Assembly: GCF_000482465.1 (NCBI RefSeq)
Contig: NZ_KI519427.1
Coordinates: 104,421 to 168,420 of the forward strand
Direction of reading: 5' to 3'
DNA from: Runella limosa DSM 17973
GTDB lineage: Bacteria; Bacteroidota; Bacteroidia; Cytophagales; Spirosomataceae
DNA: 64,000 nucleotides
A program made the translations under genes and the position numbers. The notes under the pieces are model-generated. The model saw only the letters and a list, made by a program, of their open reading frames with translations. It searched no databases and was not told the origin of the DNA. The first letter of the stretch is position 1. Every line of letters starts with the position of its first letter. Positions 1 through 8,500 of this stretch are shown here, piece after piece.

Positions 1-498
1 TGGCAAAACCGTAATAAATACCCAGGCATAAACTGAATAAAAAAGCACCTGAAAGATACTGTTGAAAGCCACCAAACCAGCCGCATACAGACGGTCGCCG
101 TTGGCGAGGTCGTTCCAAACGATGACCATTGCGATGCAGCGGGCTATCCCAATCATAATCAGCCCTGTCATGTATTCGGGCTTATCAGGTAAAAAAACAA
201 CCGCCAGACCAAACATCAACAACGGGCCAATGATCCAGTTTTGGACCAATGACAACGCCAGAATTTTGGTGTTAGAAAATACCTTGGGAAGTTCCTCGTA
301 ACGTACTTTCGCCAGGGGTGGATACATCATCAAAATTAGGCCAATGGCTAGGGGCACGTTGGTTGTACCTATATTAAAATGATTGATAACCTCCTCGGAT
401 TTAGGAAAAAAATAGCCAATTCCTACGCCAATAACCATGGCTAAAAATATCCAAAGGGTGAGGTAATTGTCTAAAAATGAGAGTTTTTTGTTAGCCAT
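1..498 (-). CDS. acr3: Acr3-type arsenite efflux permease, N-terminal part (runs off the window)
   Basis: Inner-membrane permease of the Acr3/BASS superfamily that exports arsenite. I read it by translating the minus strand: ATG at 498-496 and 166 codons open to the window edge, so the C-terminal half lies outside. Hydrophobic helices alternate with short loops. The motif [13 protein letters not shown] (residues 117-129) contains the conserved membrane cysteine (C121) that Acr3 proteins use for As(III). No ars regulator or reductase is visible on this side. Directly upstream of the ATG there is no normal intergenic region: the next bases already belong to a DUF11 adhesin fragment on the other strand, so the promoter appears to be missing. 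Confidence 0.9.
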   Translation of the reverse strand, partial: MANKKLSFLDNYLTLWIFLAMVIGVGIGYFFPKSEEVINHFNIGTTNVPLAIGLILMMYPPLAKVRYEELPKVFSNTKILALSLVQNWIIGPLLMFGLAVVFLPDKPEYMTGLIMIGIARCIAMVIVWNDLANGDRLYAAGLVAFNSIFQVLFYSVYAWVFITVLP

Positions 499-1939
499 AA
501 CAAGTGGTCTGTTGGAGAATACGTTGGTTTGTGCAAATGGTAGTGTCCCATCAAGTGTACAGTTATCAGCGACACCAACGGGTGGAACGTGGTCGGCTTT
601 GGTGAGTAACCCAACAGGAGCGACAGTGAGCAGTTCAGGTTTGGTAAGTATTAACAACGCCACAGCCCAAGGCAAGTCATTTGACTTTGTGTATTTGGTA
701 AATGGATGCCTAGATACAATAAGAGTGATTGTACCAGTATGTTCGGCACCTTGCGTAGAATCAAGCGTGACTTTGACGGATTCACCAGTTTGTTCACAGG
801 ATGTACAAACTTATAGCTTTACATTTAGCGTGACCAACAAATTGGGCATAGTGAAGGTGGATAAAGGAACGTTAACAGGAAATAACCCATACACTGTATC
901 GGGAATTCCATCGGGTCAAAGTGTGAAAATTACGGATAGCTTGAGTGCAATTTGTAAATCAGATACTACTATTGTTGGCCCTAACTGTAACTGTAACCCT
1001 CCTGTTCCAGTGTTGTTGGCATCAAGTATGACAGCGTGTATCGGTGATACTTTCCCGACACTGAAAGCAACAGTTGTTGGCTTAGCGACTGTCGAGTGGT
1101 TTAGCCAATCGACAGGTGGTGCGGTTCTATTCACGGGGTTGAACTACAAACCAAGCGGGACGGTAGCTGCTAACACAATCTACTACGCTCAGGCCCGCAG
1201 CACAGACCCGACCTGTTTAACGGCAGTGAGTACGAGCCGAGTACCAGTTACAATCAATGCGCAAAACTGCTTAGTAGAAGTTGATTTGGCTTTGAAGAAG
1301 CTGATTAGTAAGAAAATCGCTCAAGTAGGCGAAGAGCTAACTTATACCATCAAGGTCTATAACCAGTCGGCCAACGGAGCTACCAACGTAGCGGTAACAG
1401 ATACATTGCCAACGGCTGTACAATATGTTGCCAACAGTTTTGCTCCCAATCGAGGGACTGCTACCCTTACAGGTAATGTAATAAACTGGTCAATTGGAAA
1501 TATTGCTGCCAACGGTGATACCGTAACGCTCACTTACCGCGTGAAAGTCTTGCAGCCTGGTTTGTACTTCAACAAGGCTGAAATTACGTCGGCAGGTGAA
1601 AAAGACGTGGATTCAACCCCAGGCAACAACCAAGATGCCGAAGACGATTTGGATCGTCAATGTTTTACCGTGCCAATTCCATTGTGTAGTGGAAGCAAAG
1701 TAGAAGTAAGCATTGGAACCAACTACACGGGCGTGAAATGGTTCAAAGATGGTCAAGAATTGACGGCTTTGGCGGGTCAGCACGTGGTATTGTTGGATGC
1801 CGTAGGAAATTACACCTATACGGCCACCAACGGCGGATGTCCAACGGGAGGATGTTGTCCAATCACCATCCAAGCGGGTACTAACTGCTGCTCAGACCAA
1901 CTTTGTGTGCCATTTACGACGCGTAAAATTAAGAAGTAA
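467..1939 (+). CDS. Headless surface adhesin fragment with Ig-like and DUF11 repeats
   Basis: C-terminal part of a large secreted surface protein. Visible parts are cysteine-containing Ig-like repeats (about residues 12-265), one DUF11 domain (about 270-390, beginning [12 protein letters not shown]) and a final Cys-rich Ig-like module ending [11 protein letters not shown], a tail I associate with such proteins in this group. There is no signal peptide. The first 11 codons lie antisense to acr3, and recognisable repeat sequence starts at about 500, exactly where acr3 starts. The gene is therefore 5'-truncated and probably not expressed as a secreted protein. It may be a rearranged remnant or the result of an assembly join. 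Confidence 0.7.
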   Translation: MSKNESFLLAITSGLLENTLVCANGSVPSSVQLSATPTGGTWSALVSNPTGATVSSSGLVSINNATAQGKSFDFVYLVNGCLDTIRVIVPVCSAPCVESSVTLTDSPVCSQDVQTYSFTFSVTNKLGIVKVDKGTLTGNNPYTVSGIPSGQSVKITDSLSAICKSDTTIVGPNCNCNPPVPVLLASSMTACIGDTFPTLKATVVGLATVEWFSQSTGGAVLFTGLNYKPSGTVAANTIYYAQARSTDPTCLTAVSTSRVPVTINAQNCLVEVDLALKKLISKKIAQVGEELTYTIKVYNQSANGATNVAVTDTLPTAVQYVANSFAPNRGTATLTGNVINWSIGNIAANGDTVTLTYRVKVLQPGLYFNKAEITSAGEKDVDSTPGNNQDAEDDLDRQCFTVPIPLCSGSKVEVSIGTNYTGVKWFKDGQELTALAGQHVVLLDAVGNYTYTATNGGCPTGGCCPITIQAGTNCCSDQLCVPFTTRKIKK

Positions 1940-1944
1940 TCGTG

Positions 1945-1970
1945 CGTTGGGGTTGCTCACAACCCCAACG
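1945..1970. repeat. Hairpin with CTCA loop, 11-bp perfect stem
   Basis: CGTTGGGGTTG (1945-1955), loop CTCA (1956-1959), CAACCCCAACG (1960-1970). It lies just after the adhesin stop codon and is the first member of a family seen again near 23400, 30040, 30112, 58930 and 63350. No T-run follows, so it is not a classical terminator. Confidence 0.85.
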
Positions 1971-2020
1971 AGCATCCGATTGACAAAAGATAGTTTTCAT
2001 AACGTTGAGTAAGAAGAAAA

Positions 2021-2053
2021 AAACAGCCCGTCAGCATTGCCGACGGGCTGTTT
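2021..2053. terminator. Bidirectional intrinsic terminator
   Basis: Perfect 12-bp stem (2021-2032 with 2042-2053) around a 9-nt loop, with an A-run on the left that becomes a T-run on the minus strand. It ends the rhodanese-DUF6132 transcript coming from the right. Confidence 0.85.
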
Positions 2054-2084
2054 CGTATAAAAACTAATCTGGAAATAGTAAATT

Positions 2085-2288
2085 TTATCCTTTGGGCTTA
2101 AAGAAAGATTGGAGCAAATCAGTACCCAAATACCCCATGAGCGTACCATACGGCACCATGGTTTGCCACTGCGATTTGATGGGGCAAGTGCCAGTGACGC
2201 AGCCGATTTCTTTCCAATACCAATAGCCAGCGATGGCCCCGACGCTCGCGCCAATCCACGCCCAGTTGAGGTTACTTAACTTCTTCAT
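2085..2288 (-). CDS. DUF6132 family small membrane protein
   Basis: 67-residue protein with two predicted membrane segments (about residues 8-25 and 42-60) and the motif GCVTGTCPI between them, which matches the GC-x-TGTCP(I) pattern I know from DUF6132 proteins. Function is not known. The family is often found beside rhodanese and thioredoxin-like genes, and here the rhodanese gene lies 18 bp upstream in the same direction, so the two are probably one transcript. The two cysteines may take part in sulfur or redox chemistry, but that is inference. Confidence 0.8.
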   Translation of the reverse strand: MKKLSNLNWAWIGASVGAIAGYWYWKEIGCVTGTCPIKSQWQTMVPYGTLMGYLGTDLLQSFFKPKG

Positions 2289-2306
2289 AAACGGTTTCTT
2301 CGTTGT

Positions 2307-2633
2307 TTAATAAGGCCAACTCATCATTCCTCCCGAGAGGTTATAGACCTTTTCAAAGCCCATATCACCCATCAGTTGGCAGGCTTGACCGCTGCGATTA
2401 CCACTACGGCAATAAACAAAATATGTTTTGGTTTTATCCAATTTAGCAATGTTTTGTTGAAAATCCATTCTCATTAGGTCGATGTTTATCGCCCCTTTGA
2501 TGGCTCCTGAACGTACTTCGGCGGCTGTTCTTACGTCGATTATTGCGGCGTTAGGCGTTTCTGATAGTAATTGTTTGAACGTAGAAGCGTTTACGTTTTC
2601 GTAATTTTTCTTGGTTTTAAAAAAGCTAAACAT
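2307..2633 (-). CDS. Single-domain rhodanese
   Basis: 108-residue single rhodanese domain, cytoplasmic (no signal peptide). The active-site loop CRSGNRSG places the persulfide-forming cysteine at residue 75, preceded by the typical IIDVRTAAEVRSGAIKGAINI start of the fold. It should carry sulfane sulfur as a cysteine persulfide; the acceptor is unknown. It is the first gene of a two-gene unit with the DUF6132 protein. The 110-bp region upstream contains GACCTTTG on the minus strand (about 2670), one base away from the Bacteroidota -7 consensus TAnnTTTG. Confidence 0.9.
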   Translation of the reverse strand: MFSFFKTKKNYENVNASTFKQLLSETPNAAIIDVRTAAEVRSGAIKGAINIDLMRMDFQQNIAKLDKTKTYFVYCRSGNRSGQACQLMGDMGFEKVYNLSGGMMSWPY

Positions 2634-2782
2634 GGCTTTGAGGTGTTTAAGATTATGAATGTATGGTACAAAGGTCAGGAAGAAAACAGGCGAAAAGCGT
2701 GATATTTGTTACACATGAGTAGAAATCGTGCTAAAATAAACTTAGAGCAATGTTAAACTCGAACGAAAAAAACACAAACCCC

Positions 2783-3742
2783 ATGAAATCCGCCTTATCT
2801 TTGCGTTTTGTTTTTGGTCTTATAGCTCTCTTTTTCAGTTGTACTATGTCGCGTTCTCAAACCGTCATTCCTCTTTGGCCCGATGGACAAATTCCCAATG
2901 ACCTAAAAAATCGTAGCATTCAGGAAAAAATCGAAGTCGGAAATGACGGAGTTTTGCGCATTAGCAACATTGTGCTACCCACGCTGTCGGTCTATATGCC
3001 CGAAAAGCCGACGGGTGCAGCCGTGGTAATTTGCCCAGGTGGGGGGTATCGCATCGAAGCCTCTGGCCACGAGGGTGTGGACGTGGCGCAGTGGTTTAAT
3101 AGTTTTGGGGTAACTGCGTTTGTGTTAAAATACCGATTGCCTGACGATGCACTTTGGGCCAACAAACACGAAGTAGCGCTCCAAGATGCGCTCAAAGCCA
3201 TGCAATTGGTGCGTACCAATGCTACCAAATACAAAGTTGACCCCAATCGCATTGGCATCATGGGTTTTTCGGCAGGGGGGCATTTGGCCTCAACCGTAAG
3301 TACGCATTGGCAATCAGCACCCTCGATGACAGGGTTAAAAAACCTCCCCAATGCCGAAATATGCAAGCCCAATTTCTCAATTTTAATCTATCCAGTTATT
3401 AGTTCGGGGCCTTTCAAACACGCAGGTTCGTTTGAATTGTTGTTGGGTAAAAACCCGTCTGCCGAACAAATGGAATATTATTCTAGCGAAAAGCAGGTGA
3501 GTGAGAAAACGCCTCCTACGCTTTTGGTACATGCCACCGACGACAAAGGTGTACCCGTAGAAAACAGCTTGATGTACTACGATGCCCTAAGAAAATATAA
3601 AATTCCTGCTTCGATTTTGGTCTATGAAAACGGTGGGCATGGTTTTGGTTTGGGCAAAAAACAAAAAGGCTCAGTCAAACATTGGCCCGACGGCTGCCAA
3701 GCATGGATGGAAGGAATGGGGCTGCTCGAACCCAAAAATTAG
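2783..3742 (+). CDS. Secreted alpha/beta hydrolase, acetylxylan-esterase-like (Aes/BD-FAE type)
   Basis: 319-residue esterase with an N-terminal signal peptide (MKSALSLRFVFGLIALFFSC, residues 1-20; the Cys could also be a lipobox). I chose the ATG at 2783 rather than the upstream ATG at 2750 because the signal peptide starts there. PGGGY (85-89) is the oxyanion loop, GFSAGG (161-166) the nucleophile elbow with S163; an Asp in ATDD (253/254) and H286 in GGHGFG complete the triad. Proteins of this kind remove acyl groups from plant polysaccharides or small glycosides; the exact substrate cannot be read. Monocistronic by position. Confidence 0.87.
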   Translation: MKSALSLRFVFGLIALFFSCTMSRSQTVIPLWPDGQIPNDLKNRSIQEKIEVGNDGVLRISNIVLPTLSVYMPEKPTGAAVVICPGGGYRIEASGHEGVDVAQWFNSFGVTAFVLKYRLPDDALWANKHEVALQDALKAMQLVRTNATKYKVDPNRIGIMGFSAGGHLASTVSTHWQSAPSMTGLKNLPNAEICKPNFSILIYPVISSGPFKHAGSFELLLGKNPSAEQMEYYSSEKQVSEKTPPTLLVHATDDKGVPVENSLMYYDALRKYKIPASILVYENGGHGFGLGKKQKGSVKHWPDGCQAWMEGMGLLEPKN

Positions 3743-3758
3743 GCATAAAACGGAGGAG

Positions 3759-3786
3759 CACACGTGAATATTTTTGACAACGTGTG
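3759..3786. repeat. Inverted repeat CACACGT/ACGTGTG
   Basis: 7-bp arms (3759-3765 and 3780-3786) spaced by 14 bp, after the esterase gene and 57 bp before the sigma factor start. It could be a weak terminator or an operator; nothing decides between them. Confidence 0.4.
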
Positions 3787-3842
3787 ACTTTTATAGCACT
3801 TCTTGCAACTAATACTTCAAAACACATTAAGCCTTTATTGTT

Positions 3843-4358
3843 GTGGCAAAAGTTTCGTTGCAGGAAGAATTTTTACGGCTAATCACTACCCAGCAAAAGC
3901 TAATTCATAGCCTTTGCGGCCTCTATTTTTCCCAAAGCGAAGACCGAAAAGACATGTTTCAGGAAATCGTTCTTCAGCTTTGGAAGTCATTTCCTTCGTT
4001 TAAAAACCAGTCGAAAGAATCCACTTGGATTTACCGAATTGCGCTTAATACCATCTTTACGAAGTTGAGAAAGGATAAGGCGCGCCCGAAAAATGAACCT
4101 TATTCGGACGATGTGTATCAGATTTCGGAGGCAACAAGTTCACTCGAACTAACGCAAGCTACCCAAGAACTTTACGGGGCGATTGAGCAACTTTCCGATT
4201 TGGATAAGGCCATCATTACGCTTTATTTGGAAGAATATAGCTACGACGAAATCGCAAGTATTTTGACCTTGAGCCGCACCAATGTCAGTACCAGAATCAA
4301 TCGAATTAAAGTGAAACTCGAACGGCTTTTAAAAACCAATGGCCATGAATTTAGATGA
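3843..4358 (+). CDS. RNA polymerase ECF sigma factor
   Basis: 171-residue sigma-70 family factor of the ECF type. Region 2 spans about residues 20-80 (DRKDMFQEIVLQLWKSF, then the STWIYRIALN segment) and region 4 about 105-165, with the DNA-reading helix near YDEIASILTLSRTNVSTRI. No ATG is available at the proper place; the GTG at 3843 gives the full region 2. The downstream partner gene overlaps its 3' end (ATG at 4339 or 4345 before the TGA at 4356), which is usual for sigma factor and associated membrane protein pairs in this phylum. Target promoters are unknown. Confidence 0.88.
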   Translation: MAKVSLQEEFLRLITTQQKLIHSLCGLYFSQSEDRKDMFQEIVLQLWKSFPSFKNQSKESTWIYRIALNTIFTKLRKDKARPKNEPYSDDVYQISEATSSLELTQATQELYGAIEQLSDLDKAIITLYLEEYSYDEIASILTLSRTNVSTRINRIKVKLERLLKTNGHEFR

Positions 4359-4542
4359 ATTAAAACCACTGTGGGAGTCTTACAAAACGCAGGTAAATGA
4401 CCAGTCGGAGTGGAGCGCTTCGGAGCTTTCGCAACTCATCCAAACCCGCCCCGCGCCAGTGCTTTGGTACCAAAGAGCCCAACGGCCTTTGCTTCACTTT
4501 TGCGTAAGTTGTTTTCTGATGGGCATTACTTCTGGTTGTTAA
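4345..4542 (+). CDS. Short sigma-associated protein, probably truncated membrane anchor
   Basis: 65 residues (MNLDELKPLW start, overlapping the sigma gene by 14 bp; a second ATG six bases upstream is possible). The N-terminal soluble part (about 45 residues) resembles the beginning of proteins that follow ECF sigma genes in Cytophagales, as far as I can recall. The C-terminal LLHFCVSCFLMGITSGC looks like the first half of a membrane helix and then stops. It may be a truncated anti-sigma-like protein or a genuine mini-protein. It ends 19 bp before lgt. Confidence 0.55.
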   Translation: MNLDELKPLWESYKTQVNDQSEWSASELSQLIQTRPAPVLWYQRAQRPLLHFCVSCFLMGITSGC

Positions 4543-4561
4543 ACATATAACCCTTTTTTAC

Positions 4562-5419
4562 ATGTTGGTATATATCATTTGGGATATTCATCCCGACCTC
4601 ATCACTATTGACCTTTTGGGAAAGACTTTCCCGATTCATTGGTACAGTTTGTTGTTTGCTTTTAGCTTTTTGGTAGGAAAATCGCTGATAACTTTCATTT
4701 TTCAAACCGAAAAAGTGGATACGACCAAAGCGGATTCGTTGTTAGTTTATGTGGCAGTTGCTACCGTCATCGGTGCTCGTTTGGGGCATTATTTGTTTTA
4801 CGAATGGGAGCTTCTTTTTTCTCAACCTAAGGAATGGTTATTATCGTTAATCAGCCTACCATTCTTCGGGTTGGCCAGCCACGGGGCTATAATTTCCATT
4901 GTATTGGCCTTGATTCTTTATAGTCGGAAGGCAGACAATCCTTCGTTTTTATGGTTGGCCGATCGGGTAGTCATTGCGGTTGCATTGGGTGGAGCATTGA
5001 TTCGAACTGGAAATTTGTTCAATTCCGAAATTTATGGCAAACCTACGGACGTGCCCTGGGGGTTTGTTTTTGTCCACGAAACCGACTTTCGCTTATTGCC
5101 CCTCGTTCCCCGCCATCCTACCCAACTCTACGAAGCCTTTTTCTGCCTATTTTTATTCGCATTGACTTTTTATTTATGGAAACAAAAAAGGCAAGTGCTG
5201 TCAGAAGGGATTATTTTAGGGTTGTTTTTGGTGTTGCTTTTTGGCTTTCGTTTTATGGTCGAATTTCTTAAAAACTCACAGGAAAATTTTGAAAATGAGA
5301 TGGTTATTAATATGGGACAATGGCTCAGTCTGCCAGCTATTTTGATGGGTTTCTTTGTGCTGGTTTATGCCCAGAAGCGACGAGTGACTGCTGCGTCAGA
5401 GACGCAAAACCGATTTTGA
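4562..5419 (+). CDS. lgt: Prolipoprotein diacylglyceryl transferase
   Basis: 285-residue inner-membrane enzyme that transfers diacylglycerol from phosphatidylglycerol to the lipobox cysteine of prolipoproteins. Seven or more hydrophobic segments are visible. Family motifs are present in order: HWYSLLF near the N-terminus, ASHGAI (the active-site His-Gly), GGALIRTGNLFNSEIYGKP (equivalent to GRIGNFINGE) and RHPTQLYEA, with the late conserved Arg in GFRFMVEFLK. The last residues (ASETQNRF) are encoded by a repeated two-hairpin element that starts at 5393, so the natural C-terminus has been replaced or extended. It follows the sigma-associated gene closely and may share its transcript. Confidence 0.95.
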   Translation: MLVYIIWDIHPDLITIDLLGKTFPIHWYSLLFAFSFLVGKSLITFIFQTEKVDTTKADSLLVYVAVATVIGARLGHYLFYEWELLFSQPKEWLLSLISLPFFGLASHGAIISIVLALILYSRKADNPSFLWLADRVVIAVALGGALIRTGNLFNSEIYGKPTDVPWGFVFVHETDFRLLPLVPRHPTQLYEAFFCLFLFALTFYLWKQKRQVLSEGIILGLFLVLLFGFRFMVEFLKNSQENFENEMVINMGQWLSLPAILMGFFVLVYAQKRRVTAASETQNRF

Positions 5420-5441
5420 CCCAAATTGTAGTTTGGGTCAA
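5393..5441. repeat. Two-hairpin repeat element, copy 1
   Basis: Hairpin A is GCGTC-AGA-GACGC (5393-5405). After a 10-nt spacer comes hairpin B, TTGACCCAAA (5416-5425), 6-nt loop, TTTGGGTCAA (5432-5441). The same layout with the same spacer length recurs at 46926-46974, with a compensated base pair in hairpin B. This copy covers the end of lgt including its stop codon. Confidence 0.8.
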
Positions 5442-5443
5442 GG

Positions 5444-5481
5444 CAACAAAAAAGCCCCGCTTCGGCGGGACTTTTTTGTTG
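5444..5481. terminator. Bidirectional terminator between lgt and the nuclease gene
   Basis: CAACAAAAAAGCCCCGC / TTCG loop / GCGGGACTTTTTTGTTG. 16 of 17 pairs form; A- and T-runs flank a GC-rich core, so it works in both directions for the two convergent genes. Confidence 0.88.
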
Positions 5482-5501
5482 AAAACATCTATTACTTTGG
5501 C

Positions 5502-8500
5502 TTACGGAAGCTTCACTACTTTAAGTGTAGTGTGCTTGTCCGAAGTAGAAACTTTCAAAAGATAAACGCCCGTTTCGAGTCCTTTGGTTTCCATCTCTTC
5601 TAAGTGCGCGTGAGTTTCAGCCACAAACGAGCGACTTAACACTTCACGGCCTGTAACGTCCGTCAAGATGGTTTGCACCGATTGCCCTTTGCTATTTTGC
5701 ACTTTTAAGCGAAGAACGTTTGAGATTGGGTTAGGCATCACCATTGCAAAAGCCCCGTTTGTCATCCCGTAGGGATCTAAATCCGTCGCTGCTCTCGCTG
5801 CCCCAATACCTACACCATCTTTCGATTGGATACGGAACCAATATTCTTGGTAAGCAAGCACGTTGCCTTGGGCCTTACGGGTGGCGGGGTAAATACTTCC
5901 CCAGCCTTTCATATCCCAATAGCGAATACCTAACTTATACAATCCTTTTGGTAAACCTGCGTCATACATGTTTTGGCCGCTTCCATTGTCTTGGTAGAAT
6001 CCATAGGCAGGGTGGTTTTGGGCATAAAGTTCGGTCCAGCCCTCGCGGTTGGCGTACATAAAATAAGGGGCATTGTTTTCGTGGGTGTTAAACGAACGAA
6101 CCACGCCCATTTCAGGAGTTGCTAACATATCAAACGTCAACGAGCCATCTGTTCCTAAGCCGCAAGCTTCCACATTGATGGTCCAGTAGCGGGGCGCGAT
6201 TTTATTGGCATTTTCCACAAAATACAAAGTCGGGTTTTGCTGCGTACTTTGTTCCAGTTCTGGACCGCCGTCTCGTGTGATAAACTGGCTCGTCCATGCC
6301 GAACGGTCGTTGGTTTTAACGGCCGATTTCGACTCTCCAATGTTGATGAGTGTTACCACGAAAGCATTCCAGTAAACGTCGATTCGTGCGCTTTCGGCAC
6401 TTTGGCATCCTCCTTCAAAGATACATTTCGCCCAGTAGGTTTGTTTGGTTACATTGTTAAAAGAGACCTCAAAACTTGGCGTAGTCACTCCAGTATTCCA
6501 AGAAGTAGTACTTCCCGCTGGGCAGTTGGCTGATATAGTTACGGACGTTCCCATACACACAATCTGCTGAGATGCAGTAACTACAGGGGCAATCTGAGTA
6601 GGCGACACTGTAAATGTGACTACGTTACTTTTCTCACTTATACAGCCGTTTTCGGTTTGACAACGGGCATAATAAGAAGTAGTTTCGGTAGGAACTGTGG
6701 TAGGTAAGTTGGGCAATGCGGTATTGGTAGTAGCATTGTACCAAATGGTTTTTAAGCTACCACAAGTTGACTGACCACTGAAGCTTGCAGAAGAATTGCA
6801 ACTTCCTGTGGCAGATAATGATGCTGTAGGAGCGGCTGGGATGGTCACTAATTTTAAGCGCATTACTCCAGATTCGCTTTCGACGCAAGAACCAGTTCCA
6901 CCAGCTTGGCGGCAACGGACGCGGTAGTTGTGAAACTGATTGTCAATCAATGCTTGAGGGGTGACAGTGCTATATTCGCCACCATCGACCGAATAAAGAA
7001 TGATTTCGCCCGTGCCGCAAGTCGCGTTGAATGTGAGCGCGTTGGTTGAAGTACTACAGACTTCTTTCGTCTCGCCAGCGGCTACGGTTACTCCATCTAC
7101 TAGCAAAGATACATTTTGCGGAACAGCAGCGCGGTAGTTGATGGTCAAGGTGTACGTTCCTGTCACGGTTGTTGTACAAGTCACGTCCGAACAAGCCGCT
7201 TGATAGCGGTGGGGTTGACCGTTAGACGGTTGAGACACAGGGGCTGTGGTTGACCAATCCCCCCAAGCTCCGCTACCCACCTGAACGCGCCAAAACGTTG
7301 AACCCGAAACGCAAGCTGTTGAAACCGAAAACTGCAAACTGTTAACAGGATTACTGTCAGCGTCACAAAGTTCGAGTGTTTTACCTTCTTCCAATGGAAT
7401 GCCCACGTAAGAAATCGCCACGGAAGGCTTGGTATTTACTTTAATCGTACCAGCGCCATTTGCAACGGCACAAGTATTGCCCGTAGTCACGATGCTGTAA
7501 TTTGAGCTACCACTATTAGCAGGTGTACCGCTAATGGTAAGTAAGTTTCCACTGAGCAGGCTTGTGACGCCGTCAGGTAAACCAGTTACTGTAGCGTTCG
7601 TGGCTCCACCTCCTAATGTGTAAGTAATGGGTGTAATAGAACCTTCTAAACAAATAACTTGGTTTTCTGTAGCACTCGCCGAAGTAAGCGTCAATGTATG
7701 AACTGGGTTGACGGTAATAGTTCCTGTAGCAGTGACTGCTGGAGAACAACCGCCCGCAGTAGTTACGGTATAATTGAACGGACTACCCACAGCGGTGGTT
7801 GGACTGCCACTAATGGTAAAGACCCCTGCGTTAAAACTTCCCGTTACGCCGTCAGGGAGACCTGTTACGGTCGCACCCGTTCCACCGCCACCGATGGCGT
7901 AGGTGATTGGTGTGATGGCCGTCGTTGCACAAAGGGTTTGTACATTGCTACCTACTGCCGACGAAAGGGCAATCGTTGGGTCGGCACAAAGGTTTAATCC
8001 GATAAGAATTGGATCGTGATCTGAAGAGCGGAAAACATCATTGCTGTACAAACTTGTTTGTTGGCCTGCCGTTTTGTTTTCAGTGTTGTAATCCAAAGAT
8101 GTGGGCTCGTCGGCATTGATGTGCCATTTTTCTGCGCCTGTTACTTGGCCTGCTATCGAAGCGTTTCCTACTGCATGGTCTAATGAACCAAACTCTCCTC
8201 CAAACAAATAAGAATAAGAAGTAGGACTCAACAAGTTGGTATAACCTCCCGTAGCGAGAGCGGTCATTGGGTCTTCTTTGGCATACGCATTAAAGTCACC
8301 AATGAGTAAATAATCGGGGTCGTTGGTGTTTGTTGGTTTTGTCGCTAACCAAGCTAATAAATCTTGAGCTTGGCGGGTACGAGTGCCATTGGAGAAACCT
8401 TGCCCGTCGATGGCATCACCATCACCTGGCTGATTAGAGCTTGAACCTTTAGACTTGAAGTGGTTGACAACCAACGTAAAAATTGCGCCGTTTGATTTTT

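Noticed and set aside
62-301. 79-codon plus-strand open frame
   Set aside because: It lies antisense to acr3, whose minus-strand reading gives clear family motifs.
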